Shown here: positions 25,360 through 35,441 of the stretch, one piece after another | How positions within the stretch are numbered: the first letter of the stretch is position 1 | Layout of the letters: every line of letters starts with the position of its first letter | DNA from: Roseateles aquatilis | GTDB lineage: Bacteria; Pseudomonadota; Gammaproteobacteria; Burkholderiales; Burkholderiaceae_C | Assembly (NCBI RefSeq): GCF_002205645.1 | Contig: NZ_NIOF01000001.1 | Coordinates: 930,001 to 994,000, forward strand | DNA: 64,000 nt | Reading direction: 5' to 3' | The notes under the pieces: model-generated | The model's input: only the letters and a program-made list of their open reading frames with translations | Told to the model about the DNA's origin: nothing | Databases searched by the model: none | Translations under genes and position numbers: made by a program

Positions 25360-26285
25360 CTCGCCTCGGCCAGTCCCAGCGCGCGCGCACGTTCGTCGAG
25401 TGGGGCCGGCCCGAGCAGGCCGAACAGCAGCTCGGCGTCGGCGGTCGGCAGTTGCAGCACGCTGGCGAGGCGGGCGATGCTGGCCGCCTCGTCGGCCTCG
25501 TGCAGCACCATCAGCCAGTGGCCCTCGCCGATGACCGCGTCGTCCGCGGCCATCAGGTTGAAGCTGAGCCGCTGCCGCCGCGCGCCCGCCGGCGGCGCGA
25601 CCGTCAGCGAGGACGGCGCGGCGCCCGCCCGGCGCCGCAGCGCCTCGCGATGCAGCCAGGCCAGCACCTCCGGCGGCAGCCGTGCGTGCTCGGACCACGG
25701 CGGCGGGAAGTAGGCGGCCATCAGCGCCCGCGCCTGCGGCGTCTGCCAGGCGCAATGGCCGTCGCGCTCGCGCACCGTCATGCTGGCCATCGGCCGGCGC
25801 GGCTCGGCAGGGCCCGGCACGGCCCCGGGCCGCAGCAGCCGCTCGATGCGCGCCAGCAGGTCGCTCATCCGGACCGGCTTGACCAGGCACTCGGCCGCGC
25901 CCGCCTCGATCAGCGTGCTCAACCGGTGCGGCTGCTGGCGGCGGCTGAGCGTCAGCACCGGCACGCCGCTCGCGGTGAGCCGGCGCAGCAACGCCAGCGG
26001 ACCGTCGCCGGGCAGGTCCGGCAGCTCCATGTCCATGATCACCAGCCGGGGTCGCGCGCCCAGGCCGTCCAACGCGGCGATGCCGTCGGCGGCGCGCAGC
26101 AGTTCGTAGCCGCTCTCCTCCAGCACGGCGGCCAGCGGCTGGACGCACAGCGCCTGCACGACCAGCAGCCGCTGCGGCGCGCCGGCAGACGCCGCGCGCC
26201 GATCAGGCTGGCCGTCGGAGGACCCGTCGGGCGGTGGGCTGGGCGGCATGTCGGCGTACGGCAGGGTCGGCATGCGCATCACCAT
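25260..26285 (-). CDS. response-regulator-like protein with a degenerate receiver domain
   Basis: This 341-aa protein has a receiver-like domain at about residues 38-152: VIMDMELPDLPGDGPLALLR with the Asp, VLTLSRR at the Thr/Ser position and LVKPVR with the Lys. The acidic pair normally in LLVVDDE is missing, the sequence being LLVVQALCVQ. The C-terminal half (PASM onward) is not a domain I recognise, though its last 70 residues are helical and could bind DNA. The ATG at 26283-26285 is used, with further in-frame ATG codons two and four residues later. No partner histidine kinase is nearby. Confidence 0.7.
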   Translation of the reverse strand: MVMRMPTLPYADMPPSPPPDGSSDGQPDRRAASAGAPQRLLVVQALCVQPLAAVLEESGYELLRAADGIAALDGLGARPRLVIMDMELPDLPGDGPLALLRRLTASGVPVLTLSRRQQPHRLSTLIEAGAAECLVKPVRMSDLLARIERLLRPGAVPGPAEPRRPMASMTVRERDGHCAWQTPQARALMAAYFPPPWSEHARLPPEVLAWLHREALRRRAGAAPSSLTVAPPAGARRQRLSFNLMAADDAVIGEGHWLMVLHEADEAASIARLASVLQLPTADAELLFGLLGPAPLDERARALGLAEASYRERLTALCERLSAAGPEEAATSARAALRGER

Positions 26286-26466
26286 ACAAGTCCCATGCCC
26301 GGTTCTCGAAGACCGCGCATGGCTCGCCCCGCGGGGTGGACCGGGCCGCGCGGGACCAGGTCATGGGCGAATCACTGGCGGACCGGCCTGAAACCTCGAA
26401 TTCCGGGGCGATCCGCCCCGTCGCCCGGCGATCGCGCGCCGGAGGCTGACGCACAATGGCCGCGCC

Positions 26467-27894
26467 ATGGACGATACGCCCATCCCGCCCCCTGCCGATC
26501 CCCAAGGCATGCCCACTGCCGGGGACGCGCCGGTCGATGCGCCCGCGCCCGCCGCTGGTCCGGCGACGCCGTGGGAAGGTCCCTCGCCGGACGTGGTCGC
26601 CTGGCTGCTGGTCAACTGGCACAACAAGCACCCGCTGGCCCGACGCCTGAGCATCAAGGACGTCCACACCGTCGGCGCGGTCGCCCTGCCCTTCATGGCG
26701 CAGGCGCTGCCCAAGGAGCCCAGCCTGGAGGGCGGATCAACCGAGGCCACCGCGCCGCCGGCCGCCAAGCGCCGCCTGCCGTGGCAACGCAAGACGCCCG
26801 CCGCCGGTCCGCGGCCACTGTGGACCGAGGCCTTCATTCCCGGCTTGCCCGCCGCCGCCGTGGCCGCGATGGCGCTCGATCACGGCTTCACCACCGCGCC
26901 GGACGACCTGCCCCTGCGCCGCGTCGACATCGCCGACAGCGAACTGGCCGGCGACGCGAACCAGGCTGGTGCATGGCCGATGGAATTGGTGCTGCTGAGC
27001 GCCGCTTTCGATGCGGGCCCGGCCCGCCGCCGCGTGCTGGTCGGACGCCGCGACCGCGTGCTGGGTCGGCGCAGCCTCGATCCGGTGCGCCTGGGCATCG
27101 CGGGTGGCGTCGTGGCGCTGCTGCTGATCGTGGCCGTCTGGGCGATGTGGCCGTCGTCCAGGCCGTCCGCCGAGGATTCCGCGCGGGCCGCCGCCATGGC
27201 GGCATCCGCTGCCTCCGCGGCTGAAATGGCCGAGGCCGCATCGGCCGCCTCCGCGGCGGCCGCGGCCAGGGCGGCGGCCGCCGCGCCCGTGCCAGCCTCC
27301 GAGGCCAGCGACGCGGCCTCCCCGGCATCGGCGGCTTCCGAAGCCCAGCCCGCGGCCTCGGCCGCGACTGCCGCATCAGCGGTGGACGGCGCGGCCTCCA
27401 CGCCCGTGCGACTGGGCGTGATCCCGAACCTGCGTCCATCCCTGCACAGCGGCATCGAACGCAAGCAGGAGCAGGACAAGAAGGCGTCGGACAAGCATGA
27501 GCCCGACAAGAAGGACGGCGCCAAGGACGACAAACCCGCGGACGCGGCGAAGTCCGCCGCCTCCGCGCCGGTCTCCGAGGCCGAACGCCGCCTGAGCGTC
27601 GACGACGCCGGCCTGAGCAACCTCATGAAACGCGGCGCCGCGCCGGGCGGCAAGCTGGTCGCGCTGGTCACGCTGCCGCAGAAGAACAAGGCCGATGCGC
27701 AGGCCCAACTGGTCCGCATGCGGGAGATGATCGCGCAGACGACAGGCGGCAGCGCCGCCGCCAACGGCGAGGTCTTCCAGACCAAGGAAGGCTGGCGCGC
27801 GGCGGTGTGGCCGTTCGGCAGCCGCGAGGAAGCGCAGTTGATCAACGCCACGCTGCTGGCCCGCGGGATGCGGGCACGCGCCGTGGACTTCTGA
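26467..27894 (+). CDS. single-span membrane protein with C-terminal SPOR-like domain
   Basis: This 475-aa protein has a cytoplasmic Pro/Ala-rich N-terminal part, one membrane helix (about residues 209-230, LGIAGGVVALLLIVAVWAMW), a long Ala/Ser/Glu-rich stretch (about 237-310), a charged Lys/Asp stretch, and a C-terminal domain of about 80 residues resembling SPOR (KLVALVTLPQKNKADAQAQL to INATLLARGMRARAVDF). SPOR domains bind denuded septal peptidoglycan. The topology and domain order fit a cell-division or envelope protein of the FtsN/DedD type, but the N-terminal half is unlike them. Confidence 0.75.
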   Translation: MDDTPIPPPADPQGMPTAGDAPVDAPAPAAGPATPWEGPSPDVVAWLLVNWHNKHPLARRLSIKDVHTVGAVALPFMAQALPKEPSLEGGSTEATAPPAAKRRLPWQRKTPAAGPRPLWTEAFIPGLPAAAVAAMALDHGFTTAPDDLPLRRVDIADSELAGDANQAGAWPMELVLLSAAFDAGPARRRVLVGRRDRVLGRRSLDPVRLGIAGGVVALLLIVAVWAMWPSSRPSAEDSARAAAMAASAASAAEMAEAASAASAAAAARAAAAAPVPASEASDAASPASAASEAQPAASAATAASAVDGAASTPVRLGVIPNLRPSLHSGIERKQEQDKKASDKHEPDKKDGAKDDKPADAAKSAASAPVSEAERRLSVDDAGLSNLMKRGAAPGGKLVALVTLPQKNKADAQAQLVRMREMIAQTTGGSAAANGEVFQTKEGWRAAVWPFGSREEAQLINATLLARGMRARAVDF

Positions 27895-28006
27895 GCGACT
27901 CCCGACGGCACATCGCGCCGGGCGCGCGACGCCCCGGACCACCACGCGACGACGCCGCGCGGCGCCATCCGATGGCACCTCCCGGCGCCGTCGCCTCACT
28001 CGTCGA

Positions 28007-29236
28007 TCAGGAGCGGTAGTCCGCGTTGATCGTCACGTACTCGTGGCTCAGGTCGCAGGTCCACACCGTGGTCTCGGCCCGGCCGCGGTTCAGGCCCACG
28101 CGCACGGTGATCTCGCTCTGCTTCATCACGCGCTGGCCGTCTTCTTCCTTGTAGGCGGGATGACGACCGCCCTGCGTGACGACATGGACGTCGTCCAGGT
28201 GCAGCTCGATCAGGCTTTGGTCCAGGTCGTCGATGCCGGCGTAGCCGACGGCGGCCAGGATGCGGCCCAGGTTGGGATCGCTGGCGAAGAACGCCGTCTT
28301 GACCAGCGGCGAGTGCGCGATCGCGTAGGCGGCCTTGCGGCACTCGTCCTCGTCCTTGCCGCCCTGCACCACCACGGAGATGAACTTGGTCGCGCCCTCG
28401 CCGTCGCGCACGATGGCCTGCGCCAGTTGCTGCGACACGGCCACCACCGCGTCGCGCAGCGCGCGGCCCTCGGCGCTGCTCAGCGACGTGATGCGCTCGT
28501 GGCCCGCCTGGTGCGTGGCGATCAGCACGAAGGAATCGTTGGTCGACGTGTCGCCGTCGATGGTGATGCGGTTGAAGGACAGGTCCGCGGCCTCCTTGAC
28601 CAGCGGCTGCAGCAGCTCGGGCGCGATGACGGCGTCGGTGGCGACGTAGCCCAGCATCGTCGCCATGTTCGGGCGGATCATGCCGGCGCCCTTGGAGATG
28701 CCGGAGATCGTCACCGTCCTGCCGCCGACGGTCACCTGGCGCGAGGCGGCCTTGGGCAGCGTGTCCGTGGTCATGATGCCGGCGGCGGCCTCGGCCCAGT
28801 TGTCCGCCTTCAGCGCGGCGATCGCGGCGGGCAGGCCGGCGACGATGCGGTCCACCGGCAGCGTCTCCATGATCACGCCGGTGGAGAACGGCAGCACCTG
28901 CCGCGCCTCGATGCCGAGCTCCGCGGCCAGCGCGTCGCAGGTCTGGCGCGCGCGGGCCAGGCCGTCGGCGCCGGTGCCGGCGTTGGCGTTGCCGGTGTTG
29001 ATCACGATCGCGCGGATCGCGGTGCCCGCGGCCAGGTGCTCGCGGCAGACCTGCACCGGCGCCGCGCAGAAGCGGTTGGCGGTGAACACGCCGGCAACGC
29101 TGCTGCCCTCGTCCAGCGCGATCACGGTCAGGTCACGGCGATTGGCCTTGCGCACCCCCGCCATCGTGATGCCCAGGCGCACGCCGGGCACGGGCAGGAG
29201 GGACTGGGGATCGGGAGCGGTCAGATTGACGGGCAT
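28007..29236 (-). CDS. argJ: glutamate N-acetyltransferase / amino-acid N-acetyltransferase
   Basis: This 409-aa enzyme makes N-acetylglutamate by moving the acetyl group from N-acetylornithine, which closes the cyclic arginine pathway. It matures by self-cleavage before the Thr in the motif [21 protein letters not shown] just upstream and the end [11 protein letters not shown] are typical. The frame stays open far upstream into the next gene, but the ATG at 29234-29236 gives the family N terminus [20 protein letters not shown]. Its neighbours are not arginine genes. Confidence 0.95.
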   Translation of the reverse strand: MPVNLTAPDPQSLLPVPGVRLGITMAGVRKANRRDLTVIALDEGSSVAGVFTANRFCAAPVQVCREHLAAGTAIRAIVINTGNANAGTGADGLARARQTCDALAAELGIEARQVLPFSTGVIMETLPVDRIVAGLPAAIAALKADNWAEAAAGIMTTDTLPKAASRQVTVGGRTVTISGISKGAGMIRPNMATMLGYVATDAVIAPELLQPLVKEAADLSFNRITIDGDTSTNDSFVLIATHQAGHERITSLSSAEGRALRDAVVAVSQQLAQAIVRDGEGATKFISVVVQGGKDEDECRKAAYAIAHSPLVKTAFFASDPNLGRILAAVGYAGIDDLDQSLIELHLDDVHVVTQGGRHPAYKEEDGQRVMKQSEITVRVGLNRGRAETTVWTCDLSHEYVTINADYRS

Positions 29237-29369
29237 GGCGGGAAATGCGGTGGGGTGGACGGCCGCCGGACGTGTCGGTCCGGGTCGAATGGGCGCGATT
29301 GTAGGAGCGGCCCATGACCCCGCGCCGCGCGTGCCCCGCCCCGTCCGCGCCATGCGAGGCCCCATGAGA

Positions 29370-29392
29370 AACGCCCCGACGTGCGGGGCGTT
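29370..29392 (-). terminator. hairpin terminator of the PEP-CTERM gene
   Basis: AACGCCCC (29370-29377) pairs perfectly with GGGGCGTT (29385-29392). On the minus strand the stem ends in TTTCTC, a weak T tract. It lies 50 bp after the stop of the PEP-CTERM gene. Confidence 0.65.
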
Positions 29393-29442
29393 GCGGGGAC
29401 GGGCGCGAGGGCCCGGGTTCGGACGGCGCGGGCCCTCGCCGC

Positions 29443-30534
29443 TCAGGCCTGGGGGCGGCGGCGCTTGCCCAGCGTGATCGCCATCAGGCCCAGGCCGGCG
29501 ATGAACATCGCATAGCTCTGCGGCTCCGGCACGGCGCTGGCCGGCAGCACGTTGAAGGTGCCCGAGTAGCTGGCCGAGATGCCGGTCGTGCCCGCGGCCA
29601 GCTGGCCGCCGGCATAACCCTTCACCACCAGCGTGTAGTCGCCGGGCACCAGCGTGCGCGGCAGGCTGGCGCTGGTCCAGGTCGTGCCGTCCTTGGTCTT
29701 GGGCTCGCCGATGTCCAGCGCCTGACCGTTCAGCCACGCGTCGGTGAAGGTGATCTGCTGGTTCTGGCCGAAGCCCACCGTGATCAGCGACGCATCCACC
29801 CAGCCGGTGCCGGTGAAGCTGAAGCGGAAGGTATCCAGGAAGCTGCCCGCCTCGGTGTGAACGGCGTAGGGCGCGGCGGTGAAGCCGCCGCCGGCGCCGG
29901 ACAGCGTGATGTCCTGGGTCTGGTTCAGGTCGGACGCCTGCGCGCCGGTGGCGGCCACGGCCAGCAGTGCCGCGGCGGCGATGCCGCGACGACGACGACG
30001 CGCCGTGAAGGCGACGCCCGTCAGGGCGAGCGCGGCCAGCGCCAGGCTGCCGGGTTCCGGCACCTGCGTGACGTTGAGCGTGCCGGAGTAGCTCGCGCTG
30101 ATCGGCGTGCCCACCGCCAGGCCCTGGCCGGCGTAGCCGCGCACCGTCAGCACCAGCGGGCCGCTCAGGCGGATGTCCTGCAACGCGGCGATCTCCAGCG
30201 CGTTCTGGAAGCCGCCCATCGTCGTGCGGGTGAAGTTGTAGACCGCGCCGTTGATGACCGCGCTGATGAAGTCGATGTTGAAGTTGGCCGACATGCCGAT
30301 CGTGGTCAGGCTGCCGTTCACCATGCCCCAGCGGTCGATGCTGTTGAAGGTGAAGGTGTCCACGAACTCGCCCGCGACCGAGTGGACCATGCTGAACCCG
30401 GCCGTCTTGGTGTCGGCGGTCACGCCCTGCTGGAGCGCGACGGATTGGGCCGCGGTCACCGGCGCGGCCAACGCGACGGTCATGGAGGCGGCAACCAGGG
30501 CGGCGGCGGCGAACAGGCGGGTCGTGAGCTTCAT
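29443..30534 (-). CDS. tandem FxDxF-PEP-CTERM protein with an internal sorting signal
   Basis: This 363-aa reading frame contains two complete exported PEP-CTERM proteins in series. Unit 1 has a signal peptide (1-24), FVDTF (57-61), [10 protein letters not shown] and a PEP-CTERM tail: VPEP from 158, a hydrophobic helix and RRRRR at 179-183. Unit 2 starts at once with a second signal-like helix (184-200, ending TGAQA), FLDTF (232-236), [10 protein letters not shown] and a second tail (VPEP from 335, helix, GKRRRPQA). PEP-CTERM tails are recognised by exosortase and its substrates are usually linked to exopolysaccharide. No exosortase is in the window. There is no stop codon or ATG at the junction. 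Confidence 0.85.
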   Translation of the reverse strand: MKLTTRLFAAAALVAASMTVALAAPVTAAQSVALQQGVTADTKTAGFSMVHSVAGEFVDTFTFNSIDRWGMVNGSLTTIGMSANFNIDFISAVINGAVYNFTRTTMGGFQNALEIAALQDIRLSGPLVLTVRGYAGQGLAVGTPISASYSGTLNVTQVPEPGSLALAALALTGVAFTARRRRRGIAAAALLAVAATGAQASDLNQTQDITLSGAGGGFTAAPYAVHTEAGSFLDTFRFSFTGTGWVDASLITVGFGQNQQITFTDAWLNGQALDIGEPKTKDGTTWTSASLPRTLVPGDYTLVVKGYAGGQLAAGTTGISASYSGTFNVLPASAVPEPQSYAMFIAGLGLMAITLGKRRRPQA

Positions 30535-30718
30535 GGCTTGGCGGGTCCGGAGACCGTGTGCACCTGCGGTCGCAGGTCGATGGAATGGACTCTATCGAGG
30601 GGGACCGCCGACGCGTCCCCCGCGCCACAGGGGGAAAAACCATCGCTTTCGCGCCTCGCGTGAGAAACCTCACGCACCAGGCGCTCGACAACGCCCCTGG
30701 AAACAGCCTCGGAAACGC

Positions 30719-30745
30719 CGACGGCGCCCGCAGGGGGCGCCGTCG
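30719..30745 (-). terminator. candidate terminator of secA
   Basis: CGACGGCGCC (30719-30728) pairs with GGCGCCGTCG (30736-30745) in a perfect 10-bp stem, 29 bp after the secA stop. The minus-strand T tract is short (GTTTCC). Confidence 0.5.
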
Positions 30746-30774
30746 CAGGTCCCGGGGGACCGTTGGGGGTCAGG

Positions 30775-33534
30775 TCAGGCCAGCTTGCCGTGGCAGGCCT
30801 TGAACTTCTTGCCGCTGCCGCACGGGCAGGGATCGTTGCGGCCGACATGGCCCCACTCGGCCGGCACGCCTTGCGGACCCGCCGCCGACGGTGCCGCCTC
30901 GCGGGAGACCGAGCCGTCCTCGTTCGGGTGGGTGTAGGTCACGTTGCTGACGTTCTCGGCACGTTCCTCGATCGCCTCGGCGGCGGCGGTGGCCTCCTCC
31001 TGCGACTGGATGCGCACGTTCAGCAGCACGCGGGTGACTTCCAGCTTGACCGCGTCCAGCAGTTGCGAGAACAGCTCGAAGGCCTCGCGCTTGTACTCCT
31101 GCTTCGGGTTCTTCTGGGCATAACCGCGCAGATGGATGCCCTGGCGCAGGTAGTCCAGCGAGGCCAGATGCTCGCGCCAGTGCTGGTCGATGCTCTGCAG
31201 CAGCACCATGCGCATGAACGGCATGAACTGCTCCAGGCCGACGCGGTCCAGCTTGTCCTGGAACGCGACGTCGCCGGCCTTCAGCACGGCGTCCAGCACG
31301 TCCTCGTCGGTCAGCGTCTCGCTCTTCTTGAGCATCTCGCCCAGCGGCACCTCGAGCTTCCACTCGTCGCGCAGCACGCGCTCCAGCGCCGCCAGGTCCC
31401 ACTGCTCCTCCAGCGACTCTTCCGGCACGAAGCCGCGGACCACGTCCGTCAGCGTGCCCTTGCGCAGGTGCGAGATCTGGTCCAGCACTTCCTGCGCCTC
31501 GAGGATCTCGTTGCGCTGCTGGTAGATGACCTTGCGCTGATCGTTCGAGACGTCGTCGTATTCGAGCAGCTGCTTGCGGATGTCGAAGTTGCGGGCCTCG
31601 ACCTTGCGCTGCGCGCTCTCGATCGAGCGGGTCACGATGCCGGCCTCGATCGCCTCGCCCTCGGGCATCTTCAGGCGGTCCATGATCGCGCGCACGCGGT
31701 CGCCGGCGAAGATGCGCATCAGCTGATCGTCCAGCGACAGGTAGAAGCGCGACGAGCCCGGATCGCCCTGGCGACCCGAGCGGCCGCGCAGCTGGTTGTC
31801 GATACGGCGGCTCTCGTGACGCTCGGTGGAGATCACGCGCAGGCCGCCCGCGGCCTTGACCTGCTCGTGCACCGCCTGCCAGTCGGCCTTGAGCTTGGCG
31901 ATGCGGGCGTGCTTGTCGGCGTCGGAGAGCGACTCGTCGTTCTCGATGGCGACGACGTCCTTCTCGATGCTGCCGCCCAGCACGATGTCGGTGCCGCGGC
32001 CGGCCATGTTGGTCGCGATCGTGATCACGCCCGGACGGCCGGCCTGGGTGATGATGTCCGCCTCACGGGCATGCTGCTTGGCGTTCAGCACCTGGTGCGG
32101 CAGCTTCGCCTTGGTCAGCAGCTCCGAGACCATCTCGGAGTTCTCGATCGACGTCGTCCCCACCAGCACCGGCTGGCCGCGCTCGTGGCAGTCGCGGATG
32201 TCCTGGGTGACGGCGTCGTACTTTTCCTTGTTGGTCTTGTAGACCAGGTCCAGCTCGTCCTTGCGCACCGTCGGGCGGTTGGGCGGGATCACCACGGTCT
32301 CCAGGCCGTAGATCTCCTGGAACTCGTAGGCCTCGGTGTCGGCCGTGCCGGTCATGCCCGACAGCTTGCCGTACATGCGGAAGTAGTTCTGGAAGGTGAC
32401 CGAGGCCAGCGTCTGGTTCTCGGCCTGGATCTGCGCGCCTTCCTTGGCCTCGACGGCCTGGTGCAGGCCGTCGCTCCAGCGGCGGCCGGTCATCAGGCGG
32501 CCGGTGAACTCGTCCACGATGATGACTTCGCCGTTCTGCACGACGTAATGCGTGTCGCGGTGATACACGTGGTGCGCCCGCAGCGAGGCGTACAGGTGGT
32601 GCATCAGCGTGATGTTGGCGGCGTCGTACAGCGACGCGCCCTCGGCCAGCAGGCCGGCCTGGCCCAGCAGGCGCTCGGCGTTCTCGTGGCCGTCCTCGGT
32701 CAGGTAGATCTGGTGCGACTTCTCGTCGACGGTGAAGTCGCCCGGCTCGATGACGCCCTCGCCGGTGCGCGGATCCAGCTCGCCGATCTGGCGCTTGAGC
32801 CGCGGCGCGACCGCGTTGATCGCCACGTACAGCTGGGTGTGGTCCTCGGCCTGGCCGGAGATGATCAGCGGCGTGCGGGCCTCGTCGATCAGGATCGAGT
32901 CCACCTCGTCGACGATCGCGTAGGCCAGCCCGCGCTGCACGCGGTCGCGGACCTCGTAGACCATGTTGTCGCGCAGGTGGTCGAAGCCGTATTCGTTGTT
33001 GGTGCCGTAGGTGACGTCGGCGTTGTAGGCGGCCTGCTTCTCGTCGCGCGGCAGGCCCGAGTAGTTGATGCCGACCGTCAGGCCCAGGAAGGTGTACAGG
33101 CGGCCCATCCACTCGGCGTCGCGGCGCGCGAGATAGTCGTTGACCGTCACGACATGGACGCCCTTGCCCGTCAGCGCGTTCAGGTAGACCGGCAGCGTCG
33201 CCATCAGCGTCTTGCCTTCGCCGGTGCGCATTTCAGCGATCTTGCCGGCGTTCAGGACCATGCCGCCAATCAGTTGCACGTCGAAGTGACGCATCTTGAG
33301 GACGCGCTTGCTGCCCTCGCGGCAGACGGCGAACGCTTCCGGCAGGATGTCGTCGACGCTTTCGCCGTTGGCGATGCGCTGCTTGAACTCTTCCGTCTTG
33401 GCGCGCAACTGCTCGTCGCTCAGGCCCTCGAACTGCGGTTCCAGCGCGTTGATCTGCTGGACGTCCTTGCGATAGGTCTTGAGCAGGCGCTCATTGCGAC
33501 TGCCGAAAATCTGGGTCAAAAGCTTGGGCAACAT
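30775..33534 (-). CDS. secA: preprotein translocase ATPase SecA
   Basis: This 919-aa motor pushes unfolded preproteins through SecYEG. It shows the Walker A motif [26 protein letters not shown], the DEAD-type [20 protein letters not shown], helicase motif [13 protein letters not shown] and the C-terminal zinc SEC-C motif [14 protein letters not shown], which binds SecB and lipid. The start is the ATG at 33532-33534. The divergent dciA gene upstream is the usual neighbour in Burkholderiales. Confidence 0.98.
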   Translation of the reverse strand: MLPKLLTQIFGSRNERLLKTYRKDVQQINALEPQFEGLSDEQLRAKTEEFKQRIANGESVDDILPEAFAVCREGSKRVLKMRHFDVQLIGGMVLNAGKIAEMRTGEGKTLMATLPVYLNALTGKGVHVVTVNDYLARRDAEWMGRLYTFLGLTVGINYSGLPRDEKQAAYNADVTYGTNNEYGFDHLRDNMVYEVRDRVQRGLAYAIVDEVDSILIDEARTPLIISGQAEDHTQLYVAINAVAPRLKRQIGELDPRTGEGVIEPGDFTVDEKSHQIYLTEDGHENAERLLGQAGLLAEGASLYDAANITLMHHLYASLRAHHVYHRDTHYVVQNGEVIIVDEFTGRLMTGRRWSDGLHQAVEAKEGAQIQAENQTLASVTFQNYFRMYGKLSGMTGTADTEAYEFQEIYGLETVVIPPNRPTVRKDELDLVYKTNKEKYDAVTQDIRDCHERGQPVLVGTTSIENSEMVSELLTKAKLPHQVLNAKQHAREADIITQAGRPGVITIATNMAGRGTDIVLGGSIEKDVVAIENDESLSDADKHARIAKLKADWQAVHEQVKAAGGLRVISTERHESRRIDNQLRGRSGRQGDPGSSRFYLSLDDQLMRIFAGDRVRAIMDRLKMPEGEAIEAGIVTRSIESAQRKVEARNFDIRKQLLEYDDVSNDQRKVIYQQRNEILEAQEVLDQISHLRKGTLTDVVRGFVPEESLEEQWDLAALERVLRDEWKLEVPLGEMLKKSETLTDEDVLDAVLKAGDVAFQDKLDRVGLEQFMPFMRMVLLQSIDQHWREHLASLDYLRQGIHLRGYAQKNPKQEYKREAFELFSQLLDAVKLEVTRVLLNVRIQSQEEATAAAEAIEERAENVSNVTYTHPNEDGSVSREAAPSAAGPQGVPAEWGHVGRNDPCPCGSGKKFKACHGKLA

Positions 33535-33757
33535 GCAGCTTTGGGAGTTCTTTTATTGGGCCCGGTCAACCAGGCTGGGACGCCTGGCAAGACCACCTTG
33601 TGGGCGGCTGCCGTCGAGGCGACGACCGACGAATCCGCGCGACCGATGCAGGTGAGGGACGAGGCCCAGGTTTGCAAGCTTCGGCGCGGAAAAAAACCGG
33701 CAGAGTCTAGCACCCGGCCCCAACGGGTTTTCCCGCCCCAGGACTACACTGCCGCCC

Positions 33758-34093
33758 ATGGTCACCCGCTATCTGCCGCCCCGCGCGAAGCCCCAGGCGC
33801 CCGATCCGCTGGATTTCGGTCGGGCGATGTCGCAGCACGGCGTGCTGGCCCGCCTGGGCCAGCAACTGGCGCTGTCGCAGCGGCACCTGGCCACGGTGAG
33901 CGTGGCCCTGCCCGGGGCGATGAAGCGCTTCGTCCAGGCCGGGACGCTGGACGAGCAAGGCTGGACCATCGTGGCCGACAACGCCGCCATCGCCGCCAAG
34001 CTCCGCCACCTGCAGCCGACGCTGCTGCGCCTGCTGCGCGAGGAAGGCCTGCTGCAGGAGGGCGAACTGCGCATCCGCGTGCGGCAGTCCTGA
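33758..34093 (+). CDS. dciA: DUF721 / DciA family protein
   Basis: This 111-aa protein contains a DUF721 core (LSQRHLATVSVALPGAMKRF to LRIRV). DciA is the ancestral bacterial helper that loads the replicative helicase DnaB, and its gene often lies next to secA. The start is the ATG at 33758. Family members vary greatly in sequence, so the name rests partly on the neighbourhood. The 223-bp gap to secA holds the two divergent promoters, which I could not define. Confidence 0.75.
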   Translation: MVTRYLPPRAKPQAPDPLDFGRAMSQHGVLARLGQQLALSQRHLATVSVALPGAMKRFVQAGTLDEQGWTIVADNAAIAAKLRHLQPTLLRLLREEGLLQEGELRIRVRQS

Positions 34094-34133
34094 CGCGCCG
34101 CGGCCAGGCAAGACCCGACCCCGCCCGCCGGCG

Positions 34134-34802
34134 TCAGGATGCGGCCAGTTCCATGCTCCGGAGCACGTTCTCCGCGGCCTTGCGCACGTGCTCGCGGCTC
34201 AATCGGGCCGCCGTCTCGCCGTCGCGCCGCTCGATCGCGGTGACGATCGCGTCGAGCTCCTTCAGCGTGTTGGCCAGCCGTCCCGGCTGCGCCATCGAGA
34301 TGCGCCGCAGCACCGTCACGCGATTGTTCAGTTGCCGCAGCATCTGTCCGGCGACCTTGTTGCCGCAGCCCTCGATCAGGATGTCGTAGAACTGGTTCTT
34401 CACGACCAGCATCGCCGCGCGGTCGGCCGCGACCTGGCCCAGCTCGGCCAGCTTCGCCCGCAGCGCGCGGCGCTGCTCGTCCGTCGCATCGAGCGCGAAG
34501 CCCTGCGCCGCCAGGCTCTCCAGGCTGGCGCGCACCTCGTAGATGTCGCGCACCTCCTGCGGCGAGATGCTGGTCACCTCCGGCCCGCGGTGCGGAATGA
34601 TGGTGATCAGCCCTTCGGCCTGCAGGTGCTGCAGCGACTCCCGCACGCAGGAGCGACTGACCTCCAGGCTCTCGCACAGCTCCCGCTCGGAGAGCTTCTG
34701 CCCCGGCGCCAGCACGCCGTCCAGGATGGCGGTGCGCAGCGCCTGCGTCGCCCGCTGGCGCAACGAGGTCTCTTCCCTGGCGACTTTCAGAATCTGGTTC
34801 AT
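34134..34802 (-). CDS. GntR-family (FadR/FCD) transcriptional regulator
   Basis: This 222-aa regulator has an N-terminal winged helix (LAPGQKLSERELCESLEVSR, then SCVRESLQHLQAEGLITIIP) and an all-helical FCD ligand-binding domain (IYEVRASLESLAAQGFAL onward). Two ATG codons four residues apart (34812-34814 and 34800-34802) compete; GGGAG precedes both, and I chose the inner one for its spacing to AGGGAG. It is divergent from the catabolic operon starting at 35032, and two likely operators lie between them, so it probably represses that operon and itself until an organic-acid ligand binds. Confidence 0.9.
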   Translation of the reverse strand: MNQILKVAREETSLRQRATQALRTAILDGVLAPGQKLSERELCESLEVSRSCVRESLQHLQAEGLITIIPHRGPEVTSISPQEVRDIYEVRASLESLAAQGFALDATDEQRRALRAKLAELGQVAADRAAMLVVKNQFYDILIEGCGNKVAGQMLRQLNNRVTVLRRISMAQPGRLANTLKELDAIVTAIERRDGETAARLSREHVRKAAENVLRSMELAAS

Positions 34803-34876
34803 CTCCCGGCCCATCTCCCTGTTTGCTTTCCTTCCCGTCCCCGCGCGCCGTGCCGAGCGCGTGACAGACAGGCGGA

Positions 34877-34887
34877 TTGTCATACAA
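34877..34887. promoter_or_regulatory. GntR/FCD operator 1
   Basis: The sequence TTGTCATACAA is a palindrome of the form TTGT-N3-ACAA, typical of FCD-type GntR regulators. It is 53 bp centre to centre from operator 2. Confidence 0.6.
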
Positions 34888-34927
34888 CAGCCTGCCGCCC
34901 TTGGCAATCCAGACATTCATCACGTCC

Positions 34928-34942
34928 GATTGTCTGACAATC
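34928..34942. promoter_or_regulatory. GntR/FCD operator 2
   Basis: GATTGTCTGACAATC is a 15-bp perfect palindrome around one central T and contains TTGT-N3-ACAA. It lies between the regulator and the operon starting at 35032, where a divergent repressor should bind. Confidence 0.7.
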
Positions 34943-35031
34943 CGACTAAATTTAAACCATCGATGCGGCGACCCGGCGTCGCCCGCATCGTCCGCTTTCC
35001 TCACCCGACACGCATCCCCAGGAGACCCCCG

Positions 35032-35430
35032 ATGACCCGACCGTACGCTCCCAAGAACCAGGCCTTGTTCGACCAGGGGCTCGCCACGCGCCGCGAGGTG
35101 CTGGGCGCCGAGTACGTCGACGCGTCGATCAAGAACGCCACCGACTTCAACATCGACATGCAGGAGCTGGTGACCCAGTACTGCTGGGGCGATGTCTGGA
35201 ACCGCCCCGGACTGGACCGCCGCACCCGGTCCTTCCTGAACCTGGCCATGATCACCGCGCTGAACCGCCCGCACGAGCTGAAGCTGCATGTGCGCGGCGC
35301 CATCAACAACGGCCTGAGCAAGGACGAGATCAAGGAGGTCTTCCTGCAGGCCGCCATCTACTGCGGCGTGCCGGCGGCGATCGATTCGTTCCGGGTCGCC
35401 TCGGAAGTGTTCAAGGACATGGACCTCTGA
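35032..35430 (+). CDS. carboxymuconolactone decarboxylase (CMD) family protein
   Basis: This 132-aa protein resembles PcaC-type 4-carboxymuconolactone decarboxylase, with YCWGDVWNRPGLDRRTRSFL, ITALNRPHELKLHVRGAINNG and CGVPAAIDSFRVA. AGGAG precedes the ATG at 35032. PcaC acts in the protocatechuate branch of the beta-ketoadipate pathway, but no other pca genes are here, so the true substrate may be a different lactone or acid. It is the first gene of a four-gene operon. Confidence 0.85.
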   Translation: MTRPYAPKNQALFDQGLATRREVLGAEYVDASIKNATDFNIDMQELVTQYCWGDVWNRPGLDRRTRSFLNLAMITALNRPHELKLHVRGAINNGLSKDEIKEVFLQAAIYCGVPAAIDSFRVASEVFKDMDL

Positions 35431-35441
35431 GGACCCGCGCC

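Noticed and set aside
28007-30691. Single 894-codon frame joining argJ to upstream sequence
   Set aside because: The part above 29236 is antisense-free filler in the frame of another gene, and ArgJ homologues start at [12 protein letters not shown]. It is two genes, not a fusion.
33516-33765. Short minus-strand frames between secA and dciA
   Set aside because: No family match or Shine-Dalgarno site. The gap is the divergent promoter region of secA and dciA.
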